Source of the DNA: Burkholderia singularis
GTDB taxonomy: Bacteria; Pseudomonadota; Gammaproteobacteria; Burkholderiales; Burkholderiaceae
Direction: 5' to 3'
NCBI RefSeq assembly: GCF_900176645.1
Contig: NZ_FXAN01000040.1
Location: 62,001 to 126,000, forward strand
Length of the DNA stretch: 64,000 nucleotides
In this document: in pieces, positions 37,527 through 46,987 of the stretch
Layout of the letters: every line of letters starts with the position of its first letter
How positions within the stretch are numbered: position 1 is the stretch's first letter
Position numbers and translations under genes: made by a program
The notes under the pieces: generated by a model
The model's input: only the letters and a program-made list of their open reading frames with translations
What the model was told of the DNA's origin: nothing
Databases searched by the model: none

Positions 37527-38742
37527 TCCTTACTTGATCGCGGGCGGCGGCCATGCGGCGCGGCGCGCGGCCGAAACGCTGCGCGAGTGCGATCCGGCCG
37601 CGCGGATCGTGCTGATCGGTGCGGAACCCGAATTGCCTTATGACCGGCCCGTTCTGTCGAAGGACGCGCTGCTCGGGGATGACGGCGAGCGGCGCGCATT
37701 CATGCGCGATGCCGCGTGGTATCGCGACCGGCGCATCGAGTCGCGGCTCGGCGTGCGTGTCGACGCGATTGAGCGCGCTGCGCGGCGCGTGCGGCTGAGC
37801 GACGGCTCGAGCGTCGGATACGCGCGCCTGCTGATCGCGACCGGCTCGCGCGTGCGGCATTTCACGGGGCCGCTCGATCCGGATGTGCAGGTTCATTACA
37901 TGCGCACTATCGCCGATGCACGCGCATTGCGCGCGGTGCTTTTGCCTGGCAAGCGCATCGCCGTGCTGGGCGGTGGTTTTATCGGGTTGGAGGTCGCAGC
38001 CTCCGCGGTGCGGCTCGGTTGTCGCGTGACGCTGATCGAACCCGCGCAACGTTTGTTGAAACGCGGTATGCCGGAGGCGGTCAGTGCGTTCGCGCTCGCG
38101 TTGCATACGCGGCATGGCGTCGACGTGCGGCTTTGTACGTTGCCCGAACGGATCCGGCGCGGTGCGAATGGCGCGAGCGTCGTCGATACGAGCATGGGCG
38201 CGCTCGACGCGGACGTTATCGTCGCCGGCATTGGCGTTACGCCGAACGTCGAGCTGGCGACGCAGGCCGGGCTCGCGGTCGATGATGGCGTGTGCGTGGA
38301 CGCACAGTGCCGCACCGCCGATCCGGCGATTTTCGCTGCCGGCGAGGTCACGCGGCATTTCAATCCGCTCGTCGGCAAGCCGGTGCGGGTCGAATCGTGG
38401 CAGGTCGCGGAAAACCAGCCAGCCATTGCTGCGGCGAACATGCTCGGCGGTGCACATACCTATGCGCAATGGCCGTGGCTATGGTCGGATCAGTACGACT
38501 GCAACCTGCAGACAATCGGTCTTTTCGACAGCGGGCAAACGCTGGTCGCGCGCGGCGCACCGCACGAGCACGCGTTCTGCGTGTTCGCGCTGAACCCGGA
38601 GGGCCGGCTGCGGGCTGCGGCTGCGGTGAACGCGGGAAGCGAAATTGCCGTGTGTCGCCGGCTGATGACTGCGGATGTCACGCTCAACGCCGCGCAACTT
38701 GCGGACCGGTCGGTCGCGCTGCGCTCGCTCCTGCCGCGCTGA
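37513..38742 (+). CDS. andAa: Anthranilate dioxygenase ferredoxin reductase
   Basis: A 409-residue FAD/NAD(P)H oxidoreductase of the glutathione-reductase-like ferredoxin reductase family. FAD is bound by LIAGGGHAARRAAETLRE, NADH by IAVLGGGFIGLEVAASAVRL, and IFAAGEVTRHFN is the second FAD contact. It feeds electrons to AndAb. Last gene of the and operon; no terminator with a T-run is visible after it. Confidence 0.93.
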   Translation: MSTADPYLIAGGGHAARRAAETLRECDPAARIVLIGAEPELPYDRPVLSKDALLGDDGERRAFMRDAAWYRDRRIESRLGVRVDAIERAARRVRLSDGSSVGYARLLIATGSRVRHFTGPLDPDVQVHYMRTIADARALRAVLLPGKRIAVLGGGFIGLEVAASAVRLGCRVTLIEPAQRLLKRGMPEAVSAFALALHTRHGVDVRLCTLPERIRRGANGASVVDTSMGALDADVIVAGIGVTPNVELATQAGLAVDDGVCVDAQCRTADPAIFAAGEVTRHFNPLVGKPVRVESWQVAENQPAIAAANMLGGAHTYAQWPWLWSDQYDCNLQTIGLFDSGQTLVARGAPHEHAFCVFALNPEGRLRAAAAVNAGSEIAVCRRLMTADVTLNAAQLADRSVALRSLLPR

Positions 38743-38924
38743 GCCCCGTCGAGCCGGATCGCCCGCGCCGGAGTATTTGCCGGCGCAGACGCGCCAGTCC
38801 CGGCACCGGCGCTGCGAGCCGGATTGCTTGCACGATCGCGCCCGAGCGGTAAGAATCGTGCGTCTACGGTAATCCGATATCCGATAACATCCGATAAACA
38901 GGCTCGCGAGCCGGGAGTTTTTTG

Positions 38925-39341
38925 ATGGCCTACGATCAATCGAACATTTTTGCGAAAATCCTGCGCGGCGAAATGCCGTGTATCCGATTGTGCGAAACGG
39001 ATACGACGCTGGCGTTCATGGATATCATGCCGCAATCGAAGGGCCATGCGCTTGTCCTGCCGAAGGAGCAGGCGGAAACGTTCTACGAACTGTCCGAAGC
39101 AGGCGCGGCTGAATGTATGAAAACGGTGAAGCGCGTCGCGCTCGCGCTGCGCAAGACGCTCGAACCGCAGGGGCTCTTCATCGGACAGTTCAATGGTGCG
39201 GCGGCGGGGCAGACGGTGCCGCACGTGCATTTTCACGTGATTCCGCGCTGGGCCGACGAGCCGCTCAAGATGCATGCGCGCGAGATGGCTGATGCGGCGG
39301 AACTCGAAGCGCTCGCAGCAAAGATCCGCAGTGCGCTATAA
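38925..39341 (+). CDS. HIT-family (histidine triad) nucleotide hydrolase
   Basis: A 138-residue HIT protein with the triad motif PHVHFHVIPRW. NIFAKILRGEMPCIRLCETD is the usual Hint-branch N-terminus. It likely hydrolyses AMP-lysine-like or dinucleotide phosphoramidates. The ATG at 38925 is taken; GGGAG lies upstream. Single gene, convergent with the phospholipase D-like gene. Confidence 0.92.
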   Translation: MAYDQSNIFAKILRGEMPCIRLCETDTTLAFMDIMPQSKGHALVLPKEQAETFYELSEAGAAECMKTVKRVALALRKTLEPQGLFIGQFNGAAAGQTVPHVHFHVIPRWADEPLKMHAREMADAAELEALAAKIRSAL

Positions 39342-39378
39342 CGCACACTGCGGGGCGCGCACGATATTGCGCGTTGGA

Positions 39379-41049
39379 TTAAAGCTGATCGTCGATCGGC
39401 AGCAGCCGGCATAGCCCAGCAAGCAGGTTGCGATAGAAGCCTGCGTTCGGATCGATGCTGTAGGTGTGAACGCGGCCATCGTCGATGCTCGTCCATACCA
39501 GCGGCCACGTGCTTGCGGCGGCCTGTGCAGTGCCCGGCGTATCGGGCGCGAGCGTTACACGATAGCTGACGGCGGGGTTCGTCGCCGCGTCGAACAGATC
39601 GGCGACCTGGCCCGCGAGCGGCGGGCTGTGGATCACGAGCGCGAGTTCCGTATTCAGACGCGCGGAGCGCGGATCCAGGTTCATCGAACCGATCACGAGC
39701 ACCTTCCGGTCGATCACGTAAGCCTTCGCATGCAGGCTCGCGCGGGAACGTGAGCCGAGCATGCGGGTGTGCGGGCGTGCCTGGTCCGGCTTGTATTCGT
39801 ATAGCTCGACGCCGCGCCGCAGCATCGGCACGCGGTACGGCGCATAGCCGGCCTGCACCGCGACTGCGTCGGTGGCGGCGAGCGAGTTCGTGAGGATCGC
39901 CACGCGTACACCGCGCGCGCTCAGCCGCCCGAGCGCGTCGACCCCCGCGTCGCGCGGGACGAAGTACGGCGACAGCACGAGAAACTCGCGTTGCGCGCCG
40001 CGCGTCAGTTCGGCAAGCCGCTGCATCGGCGGGCTCTTGTAATCGTCGTTGGGGGCGGTGATCTTGTCCGGCGAATCGGCCGCGAATTCAGCGTCAGCCC
40101 ATACGAGCCCGAGCTCGTCGCGCGCAATCTGCTCGGACAGCGGGGTCGCGTTCAGCGGTTTCGCGTTGTATGGCGCTGCGTTGTCGCGCCAGTGCGCGCG
40201 TAGCACGTCGCGCGTGGCGTCGAGATCTTGCGCGTCGTAATGCCGCCGGTTCAGCACCGGCAGCGGATACGTGAGCGCGCTCGCCCAATATGCATCGAAG
40301 CTCGCTGATATGTCGCGTGTGATGGGGCCCGCCGCGAGCACGTCGAGATCGCGGAATTGCAGGCTCGGGCTTGCGTTGAAATACTCGTCGCCGAGATTGC
40401 GCCCGCCGACGATCGCGACCTGGTTGTCCGCGATCATCGCCTTGTTGTGCATCCGGCGCGTGAAGCTATCGATGCGGGTGAAAAGATTCGCCGTGCGCGC
40501 GAGCACGCCGCGGCGCACCGCGCCGAACGGATTGAACACACGGATTTCGAGATTCTCGTGTGCATCGAGCGCGGCCATCAACTGGTTGGTGTCCTTGAAG
40601 TTCAGGCTGTCGATCAGCATCCGCACGCGCACGCCACGGTCGGCCGCATAGAGCGCGGCGCCGAGCAGCAGTTTGCCCGTGGTGTCCTCGGCGGCGATGT
40701 AGTACTGGATGTCGAGCGTTTTCGTCGCGGCGCGCGCAATTGCGATGCGCATTTGCAGTGCTTCATCGCCGCGCGGCAGTACGACGAAGCCCGATTTTCC
40801 CGGATGCGCGCGCTCGGGCACGGCGAGCGCGTCGGCCAGCGGCGTCGACGTGCCGGGCGGCAACGCATGCGAAACGGTGCGCTCGAGCGCGGTGGCGGGC
40901 GGATGGGTCGCGCATCCGGCGAGCCCAAGCCCGAACACGGCGCTGATGACGACCGCGCGGGCGAGCGTGGCGGTGGTGCGAAACCGCCAGGACTGCAGCG
41001 CGCCGAGGAGGCGCAGCGGGGACGGCGCGTAGTGAATTCCTTCTGGCAT
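39379..41049 (-). CDS. Phospholipase D / cardiolipin synthase-like lipoprotein
   Basis: A 556-residue protein with two HKD motifs: RRMHNKAMIADNQVAIVGGR and ASLHAKAYVIDRKVLVIGSM. A signal peptide ends in a lipobox (GLGLAGC), so it is probably a periplasmic or membrane-attached lipoprotein. The layout resembles ClsC-type cardiolipin synthases and other bacterial PLD-family proteins. The ATG at 41049 places the signal peptide correctly; the extra upstream 51 codons are not supported. Substrate not determined. Confidence 0.88.
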   Translation of the reverse strand: MPEGIHYAPSPLRLLGALQSWRFRTTATLARAVVISAVFGLGLAGCATHPPATALERTVSHALPPGTSTPLADALAVPERAHPGKSGFVVLPRGDEALQMRIAIARAATKTLDIQYYIAAEDTTGKLLLGAALYAADRGVRVRMLIDSLNFKDTNQLMAALDAHENLEIRVFNPFGAVRRGVLARTANLFTRIDSFTRRMHNKAMIADNQVAIVGGRNLGDEYFNASPSLQFRDLDVLAAGPITRDISASFDAYWASALTYPLPVLNRRHYDAQDLDATRDVLRAHWRDNAAPYNAKPLNATPLSEQIARDELGLVWADAEFAADSPDKITAPNDDYKSPPMQRLAELTRGAQREFLVLSPYFVPRDAGVDALGRLSARGVRVAILTNSLAATDAVAVQAGYAPYRVPMLRRGVELYEYKPDQARPHTRMLGSRSRASLHAKAYVIDRKVLVIGSMNLDPRSARLNTELALVIHSPPLAGQVADLFDAATNPAVSYRVTLAPDTPGTAQAAASTWPLVWTSIDDGRVHTYSIDPNAGFYRNLLAGLCRLLPIDDQL

Positions 41050-41374
41050 CGGGTGGGTGTTCGTTGAGTCGATGGTATGTGCGGCAGGCCGCAGTGCCGC
41101 GTGGACGATCGATTGTAAATGGTAATGCGTGCCTGAACCGGCGTTCGCTGGTGCGATGCGAGGCTGCCTCGCGCCGAATGCGTCGACGGATTCGGCGGAC
41201 ACCGATCTGGTTCAGCGCGTCCTCGGAACGCGCGGCCTGGCAGCTACGTCCGGTGCGGGCCGGCGATGCCGAACGCCACAAAAAGGCCGCCGCCGGCGCC
41301 AAAGCGGTTTCGGCGAAGCGGGCTGGCCGGTGTACCATCGGGCAACGTCCGTTTTCATGGTGGCGGTGCTGGCA

Positions 41375-41905
41375 ATGAACGATTCAGCTTTCGTATTACC
41401 CGTCAAGATCCGGTTGCTGTCGGCGGCGCACGCGCCCGACTATCGCACGATCCGTCTTGCAGCGCTGCGGGACGCCCCCGACGCGTTCGGCTCGTCCTAT
41501 GACGTCGAAGCCGCGCGTCCGCTCGCTGCATTCGCTCAGCAGCTCGAAGCAACGACCGTATTCGGCGCATACATCGACGGCCGGATTGTCGGCATGGCCG
41601 GCATCAAGCAGATGGAAGGCGCAAAGACGCGCCACAAAGGCTTGCTGTGGGGCATGTACGTTGCGCCCGCTGCGCGTCGGGGTGGCGTGGGCGCCGCCCT
41701 GCTCGACGCAGCGCTTGCGGCCGCGAATGCGATGGACGGCATCGAGCAGGTCACGCTGGCCGTGATCGACGGCAACGATGCGGCGCGCGCGTTCTACGAA
41801 CGGTGCGGCTTTGTCGCCTATGGTGTCGAGCCGCGTGCGCTGAAGGGCGCCAACGGCTACTCGGACGAGCGGTTGATGGTGAAATTCCTGACTTGTGCGC
41901 CGTAG
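41375..41905 (+). CDS. GNAT-family N-acetyltransferase
   Basis: A 176-residue GNAT. Motif A is LLWGMYVAPAARRGGVGAAL with the acetyl-CoA pyrophosphate loop RRGGVG, and motif B is AARAFYERCGFVAYG. An ATG at 41357 is an alternative start adding six residues; neither has a strong ribosome-binding site. It precedes the DUF445 gene by 30 bases and may be co-transcribed. Substrate unknown. Confidence 0.88.
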   Translation: MNDSAFVLPVKIRLLSAAHAPDYRTIRLAALRDAPDAFGSSYDVEAARPLAAFAQQLEATTVFGAYIDGRIVGMAGIKQMEGAKTRHKGLLWGMYVAPAARRGGVGAALLDAALAAANAMDGIEQVTLAVIDGNDAARAFYERCGFVAYGVEPRALKGANGYSDERLMVKFLTCAP

Positions 41906-41935
41906 CGCGCGCGACGGCTGGAATCGGATGATCGG

Positions 41936-43228
41936 ATGGCGATGTTCGACGACAAGGAACAGGAACTCAGGAGCAGCAAGCGGCGCGCGTTCGCGCTGCT
42001 GTCGGCCGCCGCCGGGGTGTTCGTCGCGACTTTGTTCGCGCCGCGCGGCTTGTGGGTCGACGGGATCAAATCGGTGGCCGAGGCGTCGATGGTGGGCGCG
42101 CTTGCCGACTGGTTCGCGGTCGTCGCGCTGTTCCGGCGCGTGCCGATTCCGCTCGTGTCTCGGCACACGGAAATCATCCCGAAAAACAAGGAAAAAATCG
42201 CCGACAATCTCGCCGAATTCGTTCGCGACAAATTTCTCGATCCAGCCTCGCTCGTCTCGCTGATCAAGCGGCACGATCCGCCCGCGCGGCTCGCGCAGTG
42301 GCTCGCGGCGCCGCGCAATGCCGGCGTGCTCGGCGGCTATGCGGCGCGGCTCGTCGGCTTTGGGCTCGACATGACCGACGACGCGCGCATCCAGCAGTTC
42401 GTGAAGGACGCGTTTCATGCGGTGTTCGACGGTGTCGACTTGTCGCAATCGGCGGGCGCGATTCTCGATACGCTGACGAAAGATGGCCGCCACCAGGTCC
42501 TGCTCGACGACGGCATCGAGCAGGTGGTCGCGCTGCTTCGCGATCCGGACAATCGCACGACGATCGCGACATACATCGTCGATTGGCTGCGCTACGAGTT
42601 TCCGAAAATGGAGCGGCTGCTGCCGATGAATTGGCTCGGCGAGAACGGCGCGGCGCTGATCTCGAACGTCGTGACACGCGTGCTCATGCAAGTGGGCGAG
42701 GACCGCGAGCACCGGTTGCGGCGCAGCTTCGACGAGGCCGCCGCGCGGCTTGTCGCTCGGTTGAAGCACGACCCCGCGTTCATCGAGAAAGGCGAGGAAA
42801 TCAAGCGTTATTTGCGCGACGGTGATGCGTTCGGCCGCTACGTCAAGGATTTGTGGGACCAGTTGCGGGCGTGGCTGAAGGCCGATCTCGCGCGCGACGA
42901 TTCCGTGCTGCTTGGCCGCGCGACGGCGCTTGGCGGCTGGCTCGGCGAGCGCCTTGCGCAGAGCCCGCAATTGCGCGAATCGATGAACGAGCACGTCGAG
43001 CGCGCGGCAAGCGAGATGGCTCCGGATTTTGCCGCATTCCTCACGCGGCATATCCGCGACACCGTAAAGAACTGGGATGCGCGCGACATGTCCCGGCAGA
43101 TCGAGCTGAACATCGGCAAGGATCTGCAATACATCCGCATCAACGGCACGCTGGTCGGCGGATTGATTGGACTCGGGTTGTACGTGGTGTCGTGCGTCGT
43201 GCGGTGGGCAGGGGCCCTGCCTTATTGA
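41936..43228 (+). CDS. DUF445 family membrane-anchored protein
   Basis: A 430-residue YjiN-like DUF445 protein. An N-terminal hydrophobic segment (AFALLSAAAGVFVATLF) is followed by SMVGALADWFAVVALFRRVP, then a long charged helical body, and a C-terminal hydrophobic helix (LVGGLIGLGLYVVSCVVRW). The topology suggests a protein anchored at both ends in the inner membrane. Function not established for the family. Confidence 0.88.
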   Translation: MAMFDDKEQELRSSKRRAFALLSAAAGVFVATLFAPRGLWVDGIKSVAEASMVGALADWFAVVALFRRVPIPLVSRHTEIIPKNKEKIADNLAEFVRDKFLDPASLVSLIKRHDPPARLAQWLAAPRNAGVLGGYAARLVGFGLDMTDDARIQQFVKDAFHAVFDGVDLSQSAGAILDTLTKDGRHQVLLDDGIEQVVALLRDPDNRTTIATYIVDWLRYEFPKMERLLPMNWLGENGAALISNVVTRVLMQVGEDREHRLRRSFDEAAARLVARLKHDPAFIEKGEEIKRYLRDGDAFGRYVKDLWDQLRAWLKADLARDDSVLLGRATALGGWLGERLAQSPQLRESMNEHVERAASEMAPDFAAFLTRHIRDTVKNWDARDMSRQIELNIGKDLQYIRINGTLVGGLIGLGLYVVSCVVRWAGALPY

Positions 43229-43388
43229 GCTGGGTGGCCGGCGCGAAGCCACGCGGCGTTGCCGTGCCGAAACCCCGGCATTCCGATCGAAATGGAAGAC
43301 CGTCTTCTCGACGGCGCCCGCGCGACATGCTGTAATCGCGCGATCCGCCATGCGGCTGGCCATTCATTTTTGTAGCGAAGGTGCTTCC

Positions 43389-44969
43389 ATGTCCCCGGTT
43401 TCGGCATTCAAGCTTGTTTTGTTGTCCTTTCTTGCGATCGTCGCGCTCGAGTTGATCGCCAAGCGGCTCAGGTTGCCGCCTGCCGCCGCGTTGCTCGTCG
43501 GCGGCGCGGGCATTGCGTTTTTGCCGGGGCTGCCGCCGATCAACCTCGATCCCGAACTCGTGCTGATCGTGTTTCTGCCGCCGCTCTTGATGGACGGCGC
43601 GTATTTTTCGGTCTGGGAGGAGTTCAAGCGCAACGTCGGCGGCATCATGATGCTGGCGATCGGCGCGGTGGTGTTCACGACGCTCGCCGTCGGCGTGGCC
43701 GTGCATCTTGCCGTGCCGGCGTTGCCGTGGGCGGCATGCTTCGCGCTTGGCGCGATCGTCTCGCCGCCGGATGCGGTCGCGGCGAAGGCGGTACTCGAAC
43801 GTGTCGCGTTGCCGCGCCGGCTGATGGTGCTGCTCGAAGGCGAGAGCTTGTTGAACGATGCGGCGGGACTGGTGCTGTTTCGCTTTGCGGTTGCCGCCGC
43901 GTTGACCGGCGCGTTCAGCTTCGAGCACGCGCTCGTCAGCTTCGTCGAGCTGGGTGTGGGCGGAGTCGTGGTGGGTTTTATCGTCGGTTGGCTGATCGTG
44001 CGCTTCATCGCATTGCTCGACGACGATTATCTCGTGATCACGACCGCCGTGCTTGCCGCATGGATCAGCTATATCGCCGGTGAAATGTGCGAGGTATCCG
44101 GCGTGATCGCGACCGTGACGACGGGAATGATGCTCGGCTGGCATCAGCACGAGATTTTTTCCGCTTCGGTACGCAATCGCGGCACGGCGTTCTGGCAGGT
44201 GATCGTGTTCCTGCTCGAGGCGCTCGTGTTCGTGCTGATCGGGCTATCGCTGCGTAGCGTGATTGTGCGGCTGGGCGGGCTTGGCGAGGTCTTCGCAACG
44301 ATGGCGCCTGCCGTGCTCGCGGTGTTGGCGGCCGTGGTCGTATCGCGCTTCGTGTGGGTTTTCGCGGTCGAATGCCTGAAGGGGCCCGTAGTGCGCATTG
44401 CGCGGCGTGGCCCGCGCACCGACTGGAAAGCGGCGTTCGTGACGAGCTGGGCGGGCATGCGAGGCGTCGTGACGCTGGCGATCGCGTTGTCGCTGCCCGA
44501 CGAAATGCCGGGCCGGGATTTGATCCTCGTCGCCGCGTTCGCGGTGATTCTCGTTACCGTGCTGTTGCAGGGCACGACGATCGGGCCGCTGATTCAGCTT
44601 CTGAAACTGCGCGACACGGGCCCCGAGCGCCATCATCTGACCGAGCCGCAGGTGTGGGCGCGCATCGAGGCGGCGCAGCTCGAGGCGATCCAGCCGCACG
44701 TGCGCGACGCCGACGGAAACGTGATCCATCCCCGGCTGTTCGAACAATATACGTATCGCGCGAATCTGAGCGAGCGCCTCAAGAACGAGCCCGTGCTTCC
44801 GGTCGAAGCACGCCATGCGCACTACGACATCGTGCTGACGGCGATCGCCGCCGGTCGCGCCGAGTTGCTGCGGCTGCATCGGGGCGGACATATTCACGAC
44901 GAAGTGCTGCACGTGCTGGAACGCGATCTCGATTTGCAGGAAATTGCCGCTTATCACGCAAAAGACTGA
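43389..44969 (+). CDS. CPA1-family Na+/H+ antiporter
   Basis: A 526-residue cation:proton antiporter. About 12 membrane helices; ALGAIVSPPDAVAAKAVLER and LEGESLLNDAAGLVLFRFAV hold the conserved acidic residues of CPA1 exchangers. A hydrophilic C-terminal tail of about 110 residues follows. The ATG at 43389 has GAAGG upstream; the longer frame is not supported. It contributes to pH or Na+ homeostasis at the inner membrane. Confidence 0.9.
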   Translation: MSPVSAFKLVLLSFLAIVALELIAKRLRLPPAAALLVGGAGIAFLPGLPPINLDPELVLIVFLPPLLMDGAYFSVWEEFKRNVGGIMMLAIGAVVFTTLAVGVAVHLAVPALPWAACFALGAIVSPPDAVAAKAVLERVALPRRLMVLLEGESLLNDAAGLVLFRFAVAAALTGAFSFEHALVSFVELGVGGVVVGFIVGWLIVRFIALLDDDYLVITTAVLAAWISYIAGEMCEVSGVIATVTTGMMLGWHQHEIFSASVRNRGTAFWQVIVFLLEALVFVLIGLSLRSVIVRLGGLGEVFATMAPAVLAVLAAVVVSRFVWVFAVECLKGPVVRIARRGPRTDWKAAFVTSWAGMRGVVTLAIALSLPDEMPGRDLILVAAFAVILVTVLLQGTTIGPLIQLLKLRDTGPERHHLTEPQVWARIEAAQLEAIQPHVRDADGNVIHPRLFEQYTYRANLSERLKNEPVLPVEARHAHYDIVLTAIAAGRAELLRLHRGGHIHDEVLHVLERDLDLQEIAAYHAKD

Positions 44970-45292
44970 TGACGGGCGCGGGTTTCTTGCTCGTCACCAT
45001 TGTGGTACGCCGCTTGCGTCAAAGCGGCATTTCCGCCGATCTTCTACAATCGAATCGCAGCAGCTTCGCCGGCAGCGAACTGGCCGCCTGCGTCGGCAAT
45101 CGTTACGGCATCCGATCGATCGCCGTGAATCGGGCCGCATGTCATCGCGTGTTGTCGCGTCGTCGTGGTTGTGGCTTGTGAGTGTGCAGTCGAAGCAAAC
45201 GGGTCGCGCGCGTCGTAGGCCGGCGCGGCGTGCGCGTCATTCAGCGCCGTGCCGTCCGTAGGCCGGATGCATGGCATCAACCGAGAATCCCG
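44970..45292. other. Intergenic leader of the acetolactate synthase gene
   Basis: No gene is supported. TACAAT at 45045-45050 could be a -10 element, but no -35 lies at a suitable distance. The frame of the downstream gene is open upstream to 45182 without homology. Confidence 0.35.
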
Positions 45293-46933
45293 ATGAAAGC
45301 ATCCGATCTGTTCGTGAAGGCGCTGGAGGCCGAAGGCGTTCAGTATGTGTTCGGCATCCCCGGCGAGGAAAATCTCGACTTGCTCGAATCGTTGCGGCGC
45401 TCCCGCATCAAGCTGATCCTGACCCGCCACGAGCAGGCGGCGGGCTTCATGGCTGCCACCTATGGACGGCTCACCGGCAAGACGGGCGTTTGCCTGTCGA
45501 CTCTCGGCCCGGGCGCGACGAACTTCGTGACGGCCGCGGCCTACGCGCAGTTGGGCGGCATGCCGATGCTGATGATCACCGGGCAAAAGCCGATCAAGTC
45601 GAGCAAGCAGGGCCATTTCCAGATCGTCGACGTGGTCGGGATGATGCAGCCGCTCACGAAGCTGACGCGGCAGATCGTGTCGATCGGCAATATTCCGTCG
45701 GCGGTGCGCGAGGCGTTCCGGCGCGCGGAGGAGGAGCGCCCGGGCGCCACGCACCTCGAATTGCCCGAGGATATCGCCCACGAGGAGGGGGACGGCCAGC
45801 CGATTCCCGCGAGCTACAGCCGCCGTCCGATCGCCGAGTGCAAGGCGGTGGCACGCGCGGTCGATGCGATTCGGGCGGCGCGTCATCCGCTTCTGATGAT
45901 CGGCGCGGGCGGCAACCGCAAGACGACCTGCAAGACGCTGCTCGAATTCGTCGATGCCACGGGCATTCCGTTTTTCACGACGCAGATGGGCAAGGGCGTG
46001 ATCGACGAGGCGCATCCGCTGTGGCTCGGTAATGCTTCGCTGTCCGATGGGGATTTCGTGCATCGCGCGATCGAGTATGCCGATTGCATCATCAACGTCG
46101 GCCATGACGTGATCGAGAAGCCGCCGTTCTTCATGCACGAGGACGACAAGACCGTGATTCACGTGAATTTTCTCGGCGCGCAGGTCGACCCCGTGTATTT
46201 CCCGCAGATCGAAGTGGTCGGCGACATCGCGAACGCGGTATGGCAGATGAAGGAGGCGCTGACGCCGCAGCCGCACTGGGACTTCGCGCGCTTCGCGATG
46301 ATCAAGGAGCATTTCGAAGCGCACCTGAAGAAAGGGCGGGACGATCCGCGCTTTCCGCTTTATCCGGTACGTATCGTCCATGATCTGTACCGCGCGTTGC
46401 CCGCCGACGGCATCGTCTGTCTCGATAATGGCATGTACAAGATCTGGTTTGCCCGCTATTGGCGCGCGCACGAACCGAATTCGCTGCTGCTCGACAATGC
46501 GCTCGCGTCGATGGGCGCCGGCTTGCCGTCGGCGATCGCGACAAAGATCGTGCACCCGCAGCGCAAGGTGATCGCGGTATGCGGCGACGGCGGCTTCATG
46601 ATGAATTCGCAGGAGATCGAGACGGCGGTGCGCCTGAAGCTCGATCTCGTCGTGATGATCCTGCGCGACGACGCGTTCGGGATGATTCGCTGGAAGCAGG
46701 AGAACATGAATTTTCCGGATTTCGCGATGACGCTGTCGAATCCGGATTTCGTCGCGTATGCGCAAAGCTATGGCGCGCATGGGCACCGGGTCGAATCGGC
46801 CGACGCGCTCGAGCCGTTATTGCGTGAATGCTTCGCGGCGCAGGGCGTGCATGTGATCGACGTGCCGATCGACTACTCGGACAACGAGCGCGTGCTGAAC
46901 CGCGAAATCAAGCGTCTATCGGCTCAACTGTGA
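45293..46933 (+). CDS. Acetolactate synthase large subunit (thiamine diphosphate enzyme)
   Basis: A 546-residue ThDP-dependent enzyme. The activating glutamate is in LILTRHEQAAGFMAATYG and the ThDP/Mg site in AVCGDGGFMMNSQEIETA. No regulatory small subunit gene is adjacent, which suggests a catabolic or specialised acetolactate synthase rather than the IlvBN type. It is followed after 54 bases by an aldehyde dehydrogenase, perhaps linking pyruvate or aldehyde metabolism. The exact substrate could also be another 2-oxo acid. Confidence 0.85.
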   Translation: MKASDLFVKALEAEGVQYVFGIPGEENLDLLESLRRSRIKLILTRHEQAAGFMAATYGRLTGKTGVCLSTLGPGATNFVTAAAYAQLGGMPMLMITGQKPIKSSKQGHFQIVDVVGMMQPLTKLTRQIVSIGNIPSAVREAFRRAEEERPGATHLELPEDIAHEEGDGQPIPASYSRRPIAECKAVARAVDAIRAARHPLLMIGAGGNRKTTCKTLLEFVDATGIPFFTTQMGKGVIDEAHPLWLGNASLSDGDFVHRAIEYADCIINVGHDVIEKPPFFMHEDDKTVIHVNFLGAQVDPVYFPQIEVVGDIANAVWQMKEALTPQPHWDFARFAMIKEHFEAHLKKGRDDPRFPLYPVRIVHDLYRALPADGIVCLDNGMYKIWFARYWRAHEPNSLLLDNALASMGAGLPSAIATKIVHPQRKVIAVCGDGGFMMNSQEIETAVRLKLDLVVMILRDDAFGMIRWKQENMNFPDFAMTLSNPDFVAYAQSYGAHGHRVESADALEPLLRECFAAQGVHVIDVPIDYSDNERVLNREIKRLSAQL

Positions 46934-46987
46934 CGACCCGCATAGCAGCCGGAACTTGCATTGCCTACCGGAAAGGAGTCATTCGTC

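Noticed and set aside
41396-43363. Long minus-strand frame (655 codons) opposite GNAT and DUF445 genes
   Set aside because: The plus-strand genes carry clear domain motifs; this frame has composition typical of an antisense shadow.
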